From: an uncultured Clostridia bacterium | GTDB taxonomy: Bacteria > Bacillota > Clostridia > Oscillospirales > Acutalibacteraceae | Reading direction: 5' to 3' | NCBI GenBank assembly: GCA_947624755.1 | Contig: CANQLQ010000145.1 | Coordinates: 1 to 5,579, forward strand | Length of the DNA stretch: 5,579 nt | Shown: in pieces, positions 1-5,258 of the stretch | How the letters are laid out: the number at the start of each line of letters is the position of its first letter | Position numbering within the stretch: position 1 is the stretch's first letter | The notes under the pieces: generated by a model | Told to the model about the DNA's origin: nothing | Database searches by the model: none | The model's input: the letters and a program-made list of their open reading frames with translations, nothing else | Translations under genes and position numbers: made by a program

Positions 1-94
1 CTTTGAACGCTTTGCGTTCAAACGGTTGAGCGCAGCCGTACGTCAGCATGTTTCTTTTGGAATTTTTCTTTCAAAAGAAAAGTTCGCCGACGGC
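1..94. repeat. Cluster of intergenic hairpins, possible dispersed repeat
   Basis: Three inverted repeats are packed together. The first is a perfect 9-bp stem, TTTGAACGC (2-10) with GCGTTCAAA (14-22), around a TTT loop. The second pairs CGGTTG (23-28) with CAGCCG (33-38), with one G-T wobble. The third pairs TTTCTTTTG (51-59) with CAAAAGAAA (72-80). GCCGT (35-39) can also pair with ACGGC (90-94), enclosing the third stem. No coding frame fits this stretch. It may be the 3' end region of an upstream gene's transcript or a copy of an intergenic repeat family. The stems are read directly; the repeat-family idea is inference and cannot be tested from one copy. Confidence 0.45.
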
Positions 95-143
95 AGTCAA
101 AACCAATAATTTGCACAAATTAAGGAATCAATGCGAAAACACT

Positions 144-172
144 TTGTTCTTAATTTGGAAGTAAATTAAAAT
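144..172 (+). promoter_or_regulatory. Candidate sigma-A promoter for truB-ribF
   Basis: TTGTTC (144-149) is separated by exactly 17 bases from TAAAAT (167-172). The -10 box matches consensus at five of six positions, but the -35 box at only three. The predicted start near 179 would give a 5' leader of about 160 bases before truB and would begin at the inverted repeat at 178-219. The region is AT-rich, so a chance match is possible. Confidence 0.3.
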
Positions 173-177
173 TCAAG

Positions 178-219
178 GTAATACTTTGTGTATTGCCGGG
201 TATTTTGGCAAAGTATTAC
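178..219. other. Perfect 11-bp inverted repeat in the truB leader
   Basis: GTAATACTTTG (178-188) and CAAAGTATTAC (209-219) are exact reverse complements around a 20-base loop. TTGCC (193-197) could instead pair with GGCAA (207-211). That inner stem uses bases of the outer right arm, so the two cannot form fully together. No T-run follows, which argues against a terminator. It could be an operator-like site, a 5' stabilising hairpin or a leader switch; nothing in the sequence chooses between these. The remaining leader, 220-324, shows no further structure that I can support. Confidence 0.45.
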
Positions 220-337
220 GGAAAATTTGCAAGCAATATGAGTATTAAGTCTTCGTGGTTTAATAAGAGATTTCTTAATTTACGAGCGGTGCGGACGCTT
301 GGTTTAGGGGAAATATCATTTTTTAAGGAGAAAGTGT

Positions 338-1231
338 ATGACCGGTTTTGTTTTTGTCAATAAGCCGAAAAATATAACTTCTTTTGCGGCGGCGGCTAGG
401 CTTCGCAAAATTTTTGGCGAAAAGAAAACAGGTCATACCGGCACGCTTGACCCGATGGCTACCGGGGTTCTTCCGGTTGCGCTTGGCGGTGCTACAAGAT
501 TTATTGATTTGCTCGAAAGTCACGACAAGTCATACAGGGCATCATTCGTGCTCGGAATAACAACGGATACGCTTGACATAACCGGAAAGGTAACAAAGGA
601 AAGAGTCGCTAAGGTAAAAAAAGATGAGGTTGAAAAGGCTCTCGAAATGTTTAAGGGCGAAATAAAACAGCTTCCGCCCATGTTTTCGGCAATCAAGAAA
701 AACGGAGTAAGACTTTATGAGCTTGCAAGGCAGGGGATAGAAACTGCGCGAGAGGAAAGAACGGTTAATATTTATTCGCTTAATTTGGTTTCGGCCGAAG
801 AAGAAAAAAACGAATATGTTATTGATGTTTCTTGCTCGTCAGGTACATATATCCGTTCGCTGATTTCGGATATCGGCGAAAATTTAGGCTGTGGCGCGGT
901 TATGACAACTCTTGAAAGAACGTCTGCAAACGGCGTTGATATTTCCGACTGCCGCACTTTGGAAGAACTCGAACAAATGAAAGAGTATAATAACCTAAGC
1001 GGTGCGCTTATACCGGTTGACGAGATGATACGCCACGAAAAGCTTGCCGTAAGCGCGGCGCAGTCAAAGAGATTTTTAAACGGCGGCGAGCTTGACCTTG
1101 TGAGGGTAAAGGGAGCAAAAGAGGACGGTTATTATAATGTATATTCCCCCGAAGGGAAATTTCTCGGAATCGGTGAATGTGTAAAGAGCGAAGGTTTACT
1201 CAAAGTCAAAAAAGTATATGTAGAAAAATAA
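338..1231 (+). CDS. truB: tRNA pseudouridine(55) synthase TruB
   Basis: TruB converts uridine 55 in the T-arm of most tRNAs to pseudouridine, in the cytoplasm. The 297-residue length is normal for bacterial TruB. The N-terminal K9-P10 segment and the motif GHTGTLDPMATGVLP (residues 32-46) are characteristic, with D38 the expected catalytic aspartate. The family tyrosine in DKSYRA is Y66. QLPPMFSAIKKNG (111-123) and the SSGTYIRSL segment (167-175), with R173, are further conserved blocks. The C-terminal part from about residue 225 fits the small RNA-binding domain of the short TruB class. The start is well supported by AAGGAG at 325-330, seven bases before the ATG. The gene precedes ribF by 62 bp, a common Firmicutes pairing often found after nusA-infB-rbfA. 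Here the 337 bp of non-coding DNA upstream suggests separate transcription. Identification is secure from the motifs. Confidence 0.97.
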   Translation: MTGFVFVNKPKNITSFAAAARLRKIFGEKKTGHTGTLDPMATGVLPVALGGATRFIDLLESHDKSYRASFVLGITTDTLDITGKVTKERVAKVKKDEVEKALEMFKGEIKQLPPMFSAIKKNGVRLYELARQGIETAREERTVNIYSLNLVSAEEEKNEYVIDVSCSSGTYIRSLISDIGENLGCGAVMTTLERTSANGVDISDCRTLEELEQMKEYNNLSGALIPVDEMIRHEKLAVSAAQSKRFLNGGELDLVRVKGAKEDGYYNVYSPEGKFLGIGECVKSEGLLKVKKVYVEK

Positions 1232-1280
1232 ATATAAATAGTTTTAAATTTAAAATTTTATGTACCCGATATATTGAAAC

Positions 1281-1286
1281 AGGAGG
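1281..1286 (+). promoter_or_regulatory. Ribosome binding site that fixes the ribF GTG start
   Basis: AGGAGG at 1281-1286 lies seven bases before GTG at 1294. The same reading frame extends upstream to an ATG at 1177, but that start lies inside truB, has no comparable binding site and would add 39 residues absent from RibF proteins. The GTG is therefore the start. Confidence 0.9.
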
Positions 1287-1293
1287 CACGAAA

Positions 1294-2220
1294 GTGTTTA
1301 CTTTTGAAAATTTAGGAATAAACAGCGATATGGTGCTTGCTCTCGGAAATTTTGACGGTATTCACCGCGGACATATTAAAGTTCTTGAAAAAGCAAAAGA
1401 AGTTTCAAAAAATAATAATTTAGCTCTTGCGGTTATGCTTTTTGATGAACACCCGAAAGCGCTTATTGAGGGCAAAGCTCCGCCGATGCTCATGACGGCG
1501 GCGGCAAAAGACGAAATTCTTAAAAAAATGGGCTTTCAAATTATTAAGGCAAAATTTTCTGAATTTAGAAATATGAGCGCAGAGGAGTTTGTTCTTAAAG
1601 TATATTGCAAGCTTAATATCCGTGCAATCTGCTGTGGATTTAATTATCATTACGGCAAAAACGGTGCGGGCAATGTTCAATCCTTGCAGAAAAGTTGTAA
1701 AGAGCTTGGAATAAAGCTTTTTGTATGTGATGAAGCAAGCTTTGAGGGTGAGCCTATCAGCTCAACAAGAATAAGAAAAGAGATTGAAAACGGCAACATC
1801 GAAAAAGCAAATGCAATGCTCGGAAGAGAATTTTCATACAAGCTTGAGGTTGTGAGCGGCGACAAAAGAGGACGTAAGCTCGGTTTTCCGACAATAAACC
1901 AGTTTTTTCCAAAAGATTTTGTAAGCCCAAAATACGGCGTTTATGCTTCAAAGGTTAAGCTTGGCGGCAGTTGGTATCCTTCGGTTACGAATATCGGAAT
2001 AAGACCTACGGTAGAAACTGACAAACCACGAAGTGAAACTTGTATTCTTGATTTTTCGGGCGATCTTTATGGGCAGGAAATTGAGGTCTATCTTCTCGAA
2101 TATGTTCGTGAAGAAAGAAAATGTTCTTCCTTAAAAGAACTGAGCGAAACAATCAACCGTGATGCACAGGCGGCAAGACTGATTTTTGAAAAAGAATGTG
2201 GACAGGCTAAGAAAGGATAA
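1294..2220 (+). CDS. ribF: Bifunctional riboflavin kinase / FAD synthetase RibF
   Basis: RibF phosphorylates riboflavin to FMN and then adenylylates FMN to FAD, supplying flavin cofactors in the cytoplasm. From the GTG start the protein is 308 residues, the usual bacterial size. The N-terminal adenylyltransferase domain (about 1-170) carries the nucleotidyltransferase motif GNFDGIHRGH (18-27), FDEHP (50-54), GFNYHYGKNGAGN (115-127) and SSTRIR (156-161). The C-terminal kinase domain (about 180-300) carries GRKLGFPTIN (193-202), whose PTIN binds Mg-nucleotide. It also has YGVYASKV (214-221), TNIGIRPT (232-239) and SETCILDF (247-254), where E248 fits the catalytic glutamate. Both domains look intact. 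The gene follows truB by 62 AT-rich bases with no clear terminator between them, so co-transcription is likely. No FMN riboswitch is visible upstream. Confidence 0.96.
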   Translation: MFTFENLGINSDMVLALGNFDGIHRGHIKVLEKAKEVSKNNNLALAVMLFDEHPKALIEGKAPPMLMTAAAKDEILKKMGFQIIKAKFSEFRNMSAEEFVLKVYCKLNIRAICCGFNYHYGKNGAGNVQSLQKSCKELGIKLFVCDEASFEGEPISSTRIRKEIENGNIEKANAMLGREFSYKLEVVSGDKRGRKLGFPTINQFFPKDFVSPKYGVYASKVKLGGSWYPSVTNIGIRPTVETDKPRSETCILDFSGDLYGQEIEVYLLEYVREERKCSSLKELSETINRDAQAARLIFEKECGQAKKG

Positions 2221-2227
2221 AACCAAA

Positions 2228-2253
2228 AGCTTTATATAATAGATATAAGAGCT
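2228..2253. other. AT-rich imperfect hairpin after ribF
   Basis: AGCTTTATAT (2228-2237) pairs with ATATAAGAGCT (2243-2253) around a five-base loop, leaving one bulged G at 2249. It starts eight bases after the ribF stop. No T-run follows, so it is at best a weak 3'-end structure rather than an intrinsic terminator. Confidence 0.3.
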
Positions 2254-2310
2254 GAATTGACCGGCACTTACTTATTTATTTTTAAAGTTTGGGTTTTATA
2301 TTGAATAGAA

Positions 2311-2991
2311 ATGAAAAAGTTGGAAGTTAAAGGAATATTCTTTGATTTTGATGATACGCTTCAAAGCAGAAAGGGCGCGTACAGACTTTATTGCGAGGCT
2401 TTTCTTGAAAAATATTTTCCGCTGGTAAAAGGTGAAAAAAGACAGCGAATGCTTGACGAAATGGAAGAATATGTTGACGGCGGATATAAGGATAGGGAAG
2501 TTTATTTTCCCCAATTGATCGAGCTGTGGAATTGGCAGGATCATCCGCCGATGCAGGAGCTTTACGATTCATTCAATTATGATTTCGGGAAATACATAGT
2601 TATGCTTCCCGGTGCGGTTGATGTTTTGAAGGAACTGAAAAAGCGCGGATATATTATAGGCGCGATAACAAACGGTGTCTCTTCTCTTCAAAATATCAAG
2701 CTTGACACGGCAGGCATAAGAGAGCTTTTTGATGTTGTTGTGGTTTCGGGTGACATTGGGATTTACAAGCCGGACAGAAGAATTTTTGACGAAGCGATAA
2801 GACGGGCAGGACTGAAAAATGAAGAGACTCTTTTTGTCGGTGACCACCCTGTTAATGATATAGAAGGCGCACTTTCTGCCGGTATGCAGGTTATAAGAAT
2901 GAACTATGGCGATTTCAAAGGAAAAGGGCTTGGCAAAAAAGGCGTTTTTGCTGAAATTGAAGATATTCGTGAAATACTTGATTATGTATAA
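2311..2991 (+). CDS. HAD-superfamily hydrolase, probable phosphatase
   Basis: This 226-residue protein carries all four HAD motifs. Motif I is FDFDDT (11-16), with D12 as nucleophile and D14 as general acid/base. Motif II is the threonine of ITNG (T120). Motif III is K153 in GIYKP. Motif IV is GDHPVND (177-183), with D178 and D183 for magnesium. The largely helical stretch between motifs I and II (about 18-98) fits a C1-type cap, placing it with subfamily IA enzymes such as YjjG-like nucleotidases and phosphoglycolate phosphatase-like proteins. The substrate cannot be read from sequence. A role in the FMN/riboflavin pathway is conceivable because ribF is next door, but neighbourhood alone is weak evidence. 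An in-frame stop at 2302-2304 and the DDT core starting at residue 12 make ATG 2311 the only sensible start. No clear Shine-Dalgarno sequence precedes it, which is unusual beside its neighbours. Confidence 0.92.
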   Translation: MKKLEVKGIFFDFDDTLQSRKGAYRLYCEAFLEKYFPLVKGEKRQRMLDEMEEYVDGGYKDREVYFPQLIELWNWQDHPPMQELYDSFNYDFGKYIVMLPGAVDVLKELKKRGYIIGAITNGVSSLQNIKLDTAGIRELFDVVVVSGDIGIYKPDRRIFDEAIRRAGLKNEETLFVGDHPVNDIEGALSAGMQVIRMNYGDFKGKGLGKKGVFAEIEDIREILDYV

Positions 2992-2992
2992 C

Positions 2993-3044
2993 TAGGGAAG
3001 CTCTGATTAATTCAGGGTAGCTTGTATTAATCAGTGATTCCCTA
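2993..3044. repeat. 52-bp inverted repeat, MITE-like, between HAD gene and zinc-ribbon gene
   Basis: The arms 2993-3011 and 3026-3044 pair at 17 of 19 positions, with mismatches only at 3000/3037 and 3002/3035, around a 14-base loop. The outer ends read TAGGGAA and TTCCCTA, so a GGGAA...TTCCC core is flanked by TA on each side, as a TA-targeting element would leave. It begins two bases after the HAD stop codon. No T-run follows on either strand, so it is a poor intrinsic terminator. An alternative fold pairs AAGCT (2998-3002) with AGCTT (3019-3023) and CTGA (3003-3006) with TCAG (3012-3015). The pairing is directly visible; a mobile origin is inference. Confidence 0.6.
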
Positions 3045-3052
3045 AATATAAT
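3022..3052 (+). promoter_or_regulatory. Candidate promoter for the zinc-ribbon gene
   Basis: A perfect TATAAT lies at 3047-3052. The best -35 is TTGTAT (3022-3027), a three-of-six match with a 19-base spacer, so that half is weak. The -35 lies inside the inverted repeat at 2993-3044. Expected transcription start is near 3059, which coincides with the first base of the next hairpin. Confidence 0.4.
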
Positions 3053-3058
3053 TTCGGT

Positions 3059-3084
3059 TTTCGGTGGCAGCTTAGCCGCCGAAA
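3059..3084. other. Hairpin in the leader of the zinc-ribbon gene
   Basis: TTTCGGTGGC (3059-3068) pairs with GCCGCCGAAA (3075-3084), ten pairs with one T-G wobble, around a six-base loop. No T-run follows on either strand. It ends 49 bases before the start codon and leaves the ribosome binding site free. If transcription starts near 3059 it would be a 5'-terminal hairpin, a known way to slow mRNA decay. Confidence 0.5.
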
Positions 3085-3133
3085 CGATGAATAACGGCAC
3101 TAAGAGCCTTATTGAAAGGAGAAGAAGTTTATT

Positions 3134-5020
3134 ATGTATTGTCCGAAATGCAAAACAGAAGTTGAAAAAGATCAACTGTTCTGTCACGTCTGCGGAGCTG
3201 AACTTAGAGAACCCATTAAGAAGAAGCCGGGTGAGAAAACTTTTAGCGAAGAAGCCGAAAGCAGTTTGCCGGAAATTTCAAGCGATGAAGGCCTAACTGA
3301 AGAAGAAATAAAATCAGATGATGTTTCGGCCGAAGAACCCAAACCGGACGAAGGATCTGAAAGCGAAGCAGAAGCTGAAGATAAAGATAACGATAACGAC
3401 GGCGATAAAAATACCTATAATGAGTCGGAAGAAGAGACAAAACAGGAAGAAACACAGGAAGAAAACGAGGTTAGTGAGCCTGAAAACGCAGACAAAATAA
3501 AAAGCGAAAATTCAAACGATGCAAACAGGCAGGCTTTGAAGCAAGCGGAAAAACCGGTTCAAAAAAGAAACAACGAAAAATCCGTCAAACGCTTTTCAAA
3601 GGAAAGCAAAAAGATTAAGAAATATACTGCTGCAATGAAAGCAATAGTTTGTGTTTGCGCTGCGGTGATGTTAGCTCTCGCTGTTGTTAGCAAAACGACA
3701 GATTTTTTCAAAAATGACAGTTCGGACAAAACTATGGTTCTTTCGGGAATGAGTGATAGTCAAAAAGCATCGTTTGAAAGCTTTGTTTCAAAGTTTTCGC
3801 CTCTTTTTGAAAACGGATATGACAGCAGTAAAACTGTTTTTGACGATATTATTTATGAAATGAATCCGTCAATTGAAAACGGGCTTTATGTTTCATTCTT
3901 TGGTAAAGACGAGCCTGTTTCCGAAGCTGACCCGGCCGGAAGATTCAAAAGCGACAATGAAGAAGTTTCTTATTATGCGGTTGAGGCAAAGAAAATTTCC
4001 GAAATAGCACAAAGTCTTTCTCTTGAAGCTCTTGATGACACTAATACTATGGACTGTTATTATCTCGACGGGAAATATTATTTCAGTTCTTTGCAGCCGG
4101 AAGCAAATTCCGATTCATACAGCGTAAAAGTTGCCGATGCAAAGAAAACAAGCGATGACAGCTTTTATATCACCTGCGACCTCTTCAAAAACGGCAGTGA
4201 AGAAATTGACAGACAAATATATTTTATTGCAAATAACGAACCGGCCGACAGCGAAAACTGGGTCTTGAACAGAATTTCAAATGAAGCATTATACAGCCCT
4301 CTCGGAAGCAAGTTAAGCGAAAACAAAGAAGGAACAGCCCAATATATAATGAAAAGCCGCAGCATTGAAGCAAAGACTTCGGACGGAAAGCTTTATGCAG
4401 AATATATTGTTCAGTACCCTTCGTTTGAATCGGATGTAGTGACTGCCGAAACCTCGAACAGTCAGTATACGCAGCTTATAAACAGCTATAAAAAGGAAGC
4501 CTCAAACGCAGACAAGCTTTATGCAAAATATATCGAGGACGGCGGAAACGAGGCTGACTTACCGCTTTATACCCATGTCGTAGCATCGGTAAAATATAAC
4601 GATAACAACCTTGTTTCCATAGTCGAAAGGAAAACGGTTTATAACCCGCTTGAAAAGTCCGATGCGCAAGAGGATACGGGTGCTCAATCAAATATCTTTG
4701 CCGACACCTCTTATGAAGCTCACAGCTTCGATATGCAAACCGGTGAGTTTTTGAAAAAAGACGATCTTACCGGAAAAGACTATCAGAAAGCGGAGCAGAC
4801 TCTTTTTGAAAAATGGATAGGGTATGAAGAGCCGGAAGATGTTGTTTCACCGCAGCGTCCGACGGATATAAATTCGGTAGGCCATGCAATATATACCTCT
4901 GCTTGGTACGTTACCGGTGATACCGTAAACTTCATTTATCAGCATGAGGACGGTGTGCCGGAGACGGTTTCAATTCCCATCGCCGAACAGCAAAGCGAAA
5001 AAGCAGAAGGAACAACATAA
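3134..5020 (+). CDS. Zinc-ribbon single-pass membrane protein with RsiV/PdaC-like ectodomain
   Basis: The 628-residue product begins with a zinc ribbon using C3-x2-C6 and C17-x2-C20. Residues 36-125 are strongly acidic and low in complexity, rich in Glu, Asp, Ser and Asn. Residues 129-163 are lysine-rich. One hydrophobic segment (about 165-185) follows, so the basic flank predicts the zinc ribbon inside and residues 186-628 outside. The ectodomain has two cysteines, C308 and C348, which could form a disulfide. Its distal half resembles DUF4163-DUF3298 proteins such as RsiV and PdaC. AEYIVQYPSF (422-431), an INSYKK helix start (449-454), VVASVKYNDNNLVSI (482-496), SFDMQTGEFLKKDDL (531-545) and a final TVNFIY...TVSIPI pattern (597-615) follow that order. 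This match is by eye. AAAGGAG at 3115-3121, twelve bases from the ATG, and the ribbon starting at residue 3 support the start. Function is unknown; envelope sensing or cell-wall binding is inference. Confidence 0.88.
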   Translation: MYCPKCKTEVEKDQLFCHVCGAELREPIKKKPGEKTFSEEAESSLPEISSDEGLTEEEIKSDDVSAEEPKPDEGSESEAEAEDKDNDNDGDKNTYNESEEETKQEETQEENEVSEPENADKIKSENSNDANRQALKQAEKPVQKRNNEKSVKRFSKESKKIKKYTAAMKAIVCVCAAVMLALAVVSKTTDFFKNDSSDKTMVLSGMSDSQKASFESFVSKFSPLFENGYDSSKTVFDDIIYEMNPSIENGLYVSFFGKDEPVSEADPAGRFKSDNEEVSYYAVEAKKISEIAQSLSLEALDDTNTMDCYYLDGKYYFSSLQPEANSDSYSVKVADAKKTSDDSFYITCDLFKNGSEEIDRQIYFIANNEPADSENWVLNRISNEALYSPLGSKLSENKEGTAQYIMKSRSIEAKTSDGKLYAEYIVQYPSFESDVVTAETSNSQYTQLINSYKKEASNADKLYAKYIEDGGNEADLPLYTHVVASVKYNDNNLVSIVERKTVYNPLEKSDAQEDTGAQSNIFADTSYEAHSFDMQTGEFLKKDDLTGKDYQKAEQTLFEKWIGYEEPEDVVSPQRPTDINSVGHAIYTSAWYVTGDTVNFIYQHEDGVPETVSIPIAEQQSEKAEGTT

Positions 5021-5033
5021 GTTTTATTTCAAA

Positions 5034-5074
5034 AAACCGAAGCTGTATTTCAAGGGCTTCGGTTTACTTTTATT
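5034..5074 (+). terminator. Rho-independent terminator after the zinc-ribbon gene
   Basis: AAACCGAAGC (5034-5043) pairs perfectly with GCTTCGGTTT (5056-5065) around a 12-base loop, followed by a T-rich tail (ACTTTTATT, 5066-5074). It begins 14 bases after the stop codon and separates this transcript from the rpsL promoter. Confidence 0.88.
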
Positions 5075-5154
5075 GTAAAAAAACCATAAAATTGTGCTTT
5101 ATTTTGAAAAAAACAGTATGAAACAGCCAAAGATAAAAATTGAATCTAAATTAC

Positions 5155-5183
5155 TTGACAAACTTTAGCAATTGATGTAAAAT
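5155..5183 (+). promoter_or_regulatory. Strong sigma-A promoter for rpsL
   Basis: A perfect TTGACA (5155-5160) is followed after exactly 17 bases by TAAAAT (5178-5183), one mismatch from consensus. Transcription should start near 5190, giving a leader of about 70 bases. The leader holds a small GCCC (5219-5222)/GGGC (5228-5231) hairpin with a five-T loop and two copies of AAGGCT. Strength and position fit the promoter of a str-type operon. Confidence 0.88.
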
Positions 5184-5242
5184 TAAAAGGCTTATGAGTT
5201 TGCGAAGGCTCAAAGTCTGCCCTTTTTGGGCGAAAATATATG

Positions 5243-5249
5243 AAAGGAG
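5243..5249 (+). promoter_or_regulatory. Ribosome binding site deciding the rpsL TTG start
   Basis: AAAGGAG at 5243-5249 lies nine bases before TTG 5259. An in-frame ATG at 5250-5252 directly abuts the GGAG and would add three residues (MLY), too close for efficient initiation. The S12 N-terminus MPTxxQL fits TTG 5259. Confidence 0.85.
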
Positions 5250-5258
5250 ATGCTATAT

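Noticed and set aside
1..337. Riboswitch, tRNA or CRISPR in the left non-coding region
   Set aside because: No cloverleaf, no regularly spaced direct repeats and no recognisable riboswitch core, including FMN.
1177..1293. Longer RibF starting at ATG 1177
   Set aside because: It overlaps truB, lacks a ribosome binding site and adds residues not found in RibF; GTG 1294 has AGGAGG at ideal spacing.
2257..2285. Promoter for the HAD gene: TTGACC with TTTTAA at 17-base spacing
   Set aside because: The -35 is good, but the -10 matches at only three positions in an AT-rich stretch, so it is not reliable enough to annotate.
2993..3044. Intrinsic terminator for the HAD gene
   Set aside because: The stem is long, but it is AT-rich in its inner half, has a 14-base loop and no T-run on either side.
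3243..3455. Minus-strand 70-codon frame and a + strand 60-codon frame over the acidic linker
   Set aside because: The skewed GAA/GAT codons of the linker create open frames in other phases; the Leu/Tyr/Arg-rich and Lys-rich products are artefacts of this.
5190..5258. Ribosomal-protein autoregulatory leader before rpsL
   Set aside because: Only short stems are present and none resembles a known S7- or S12-binding structure that I can identify.
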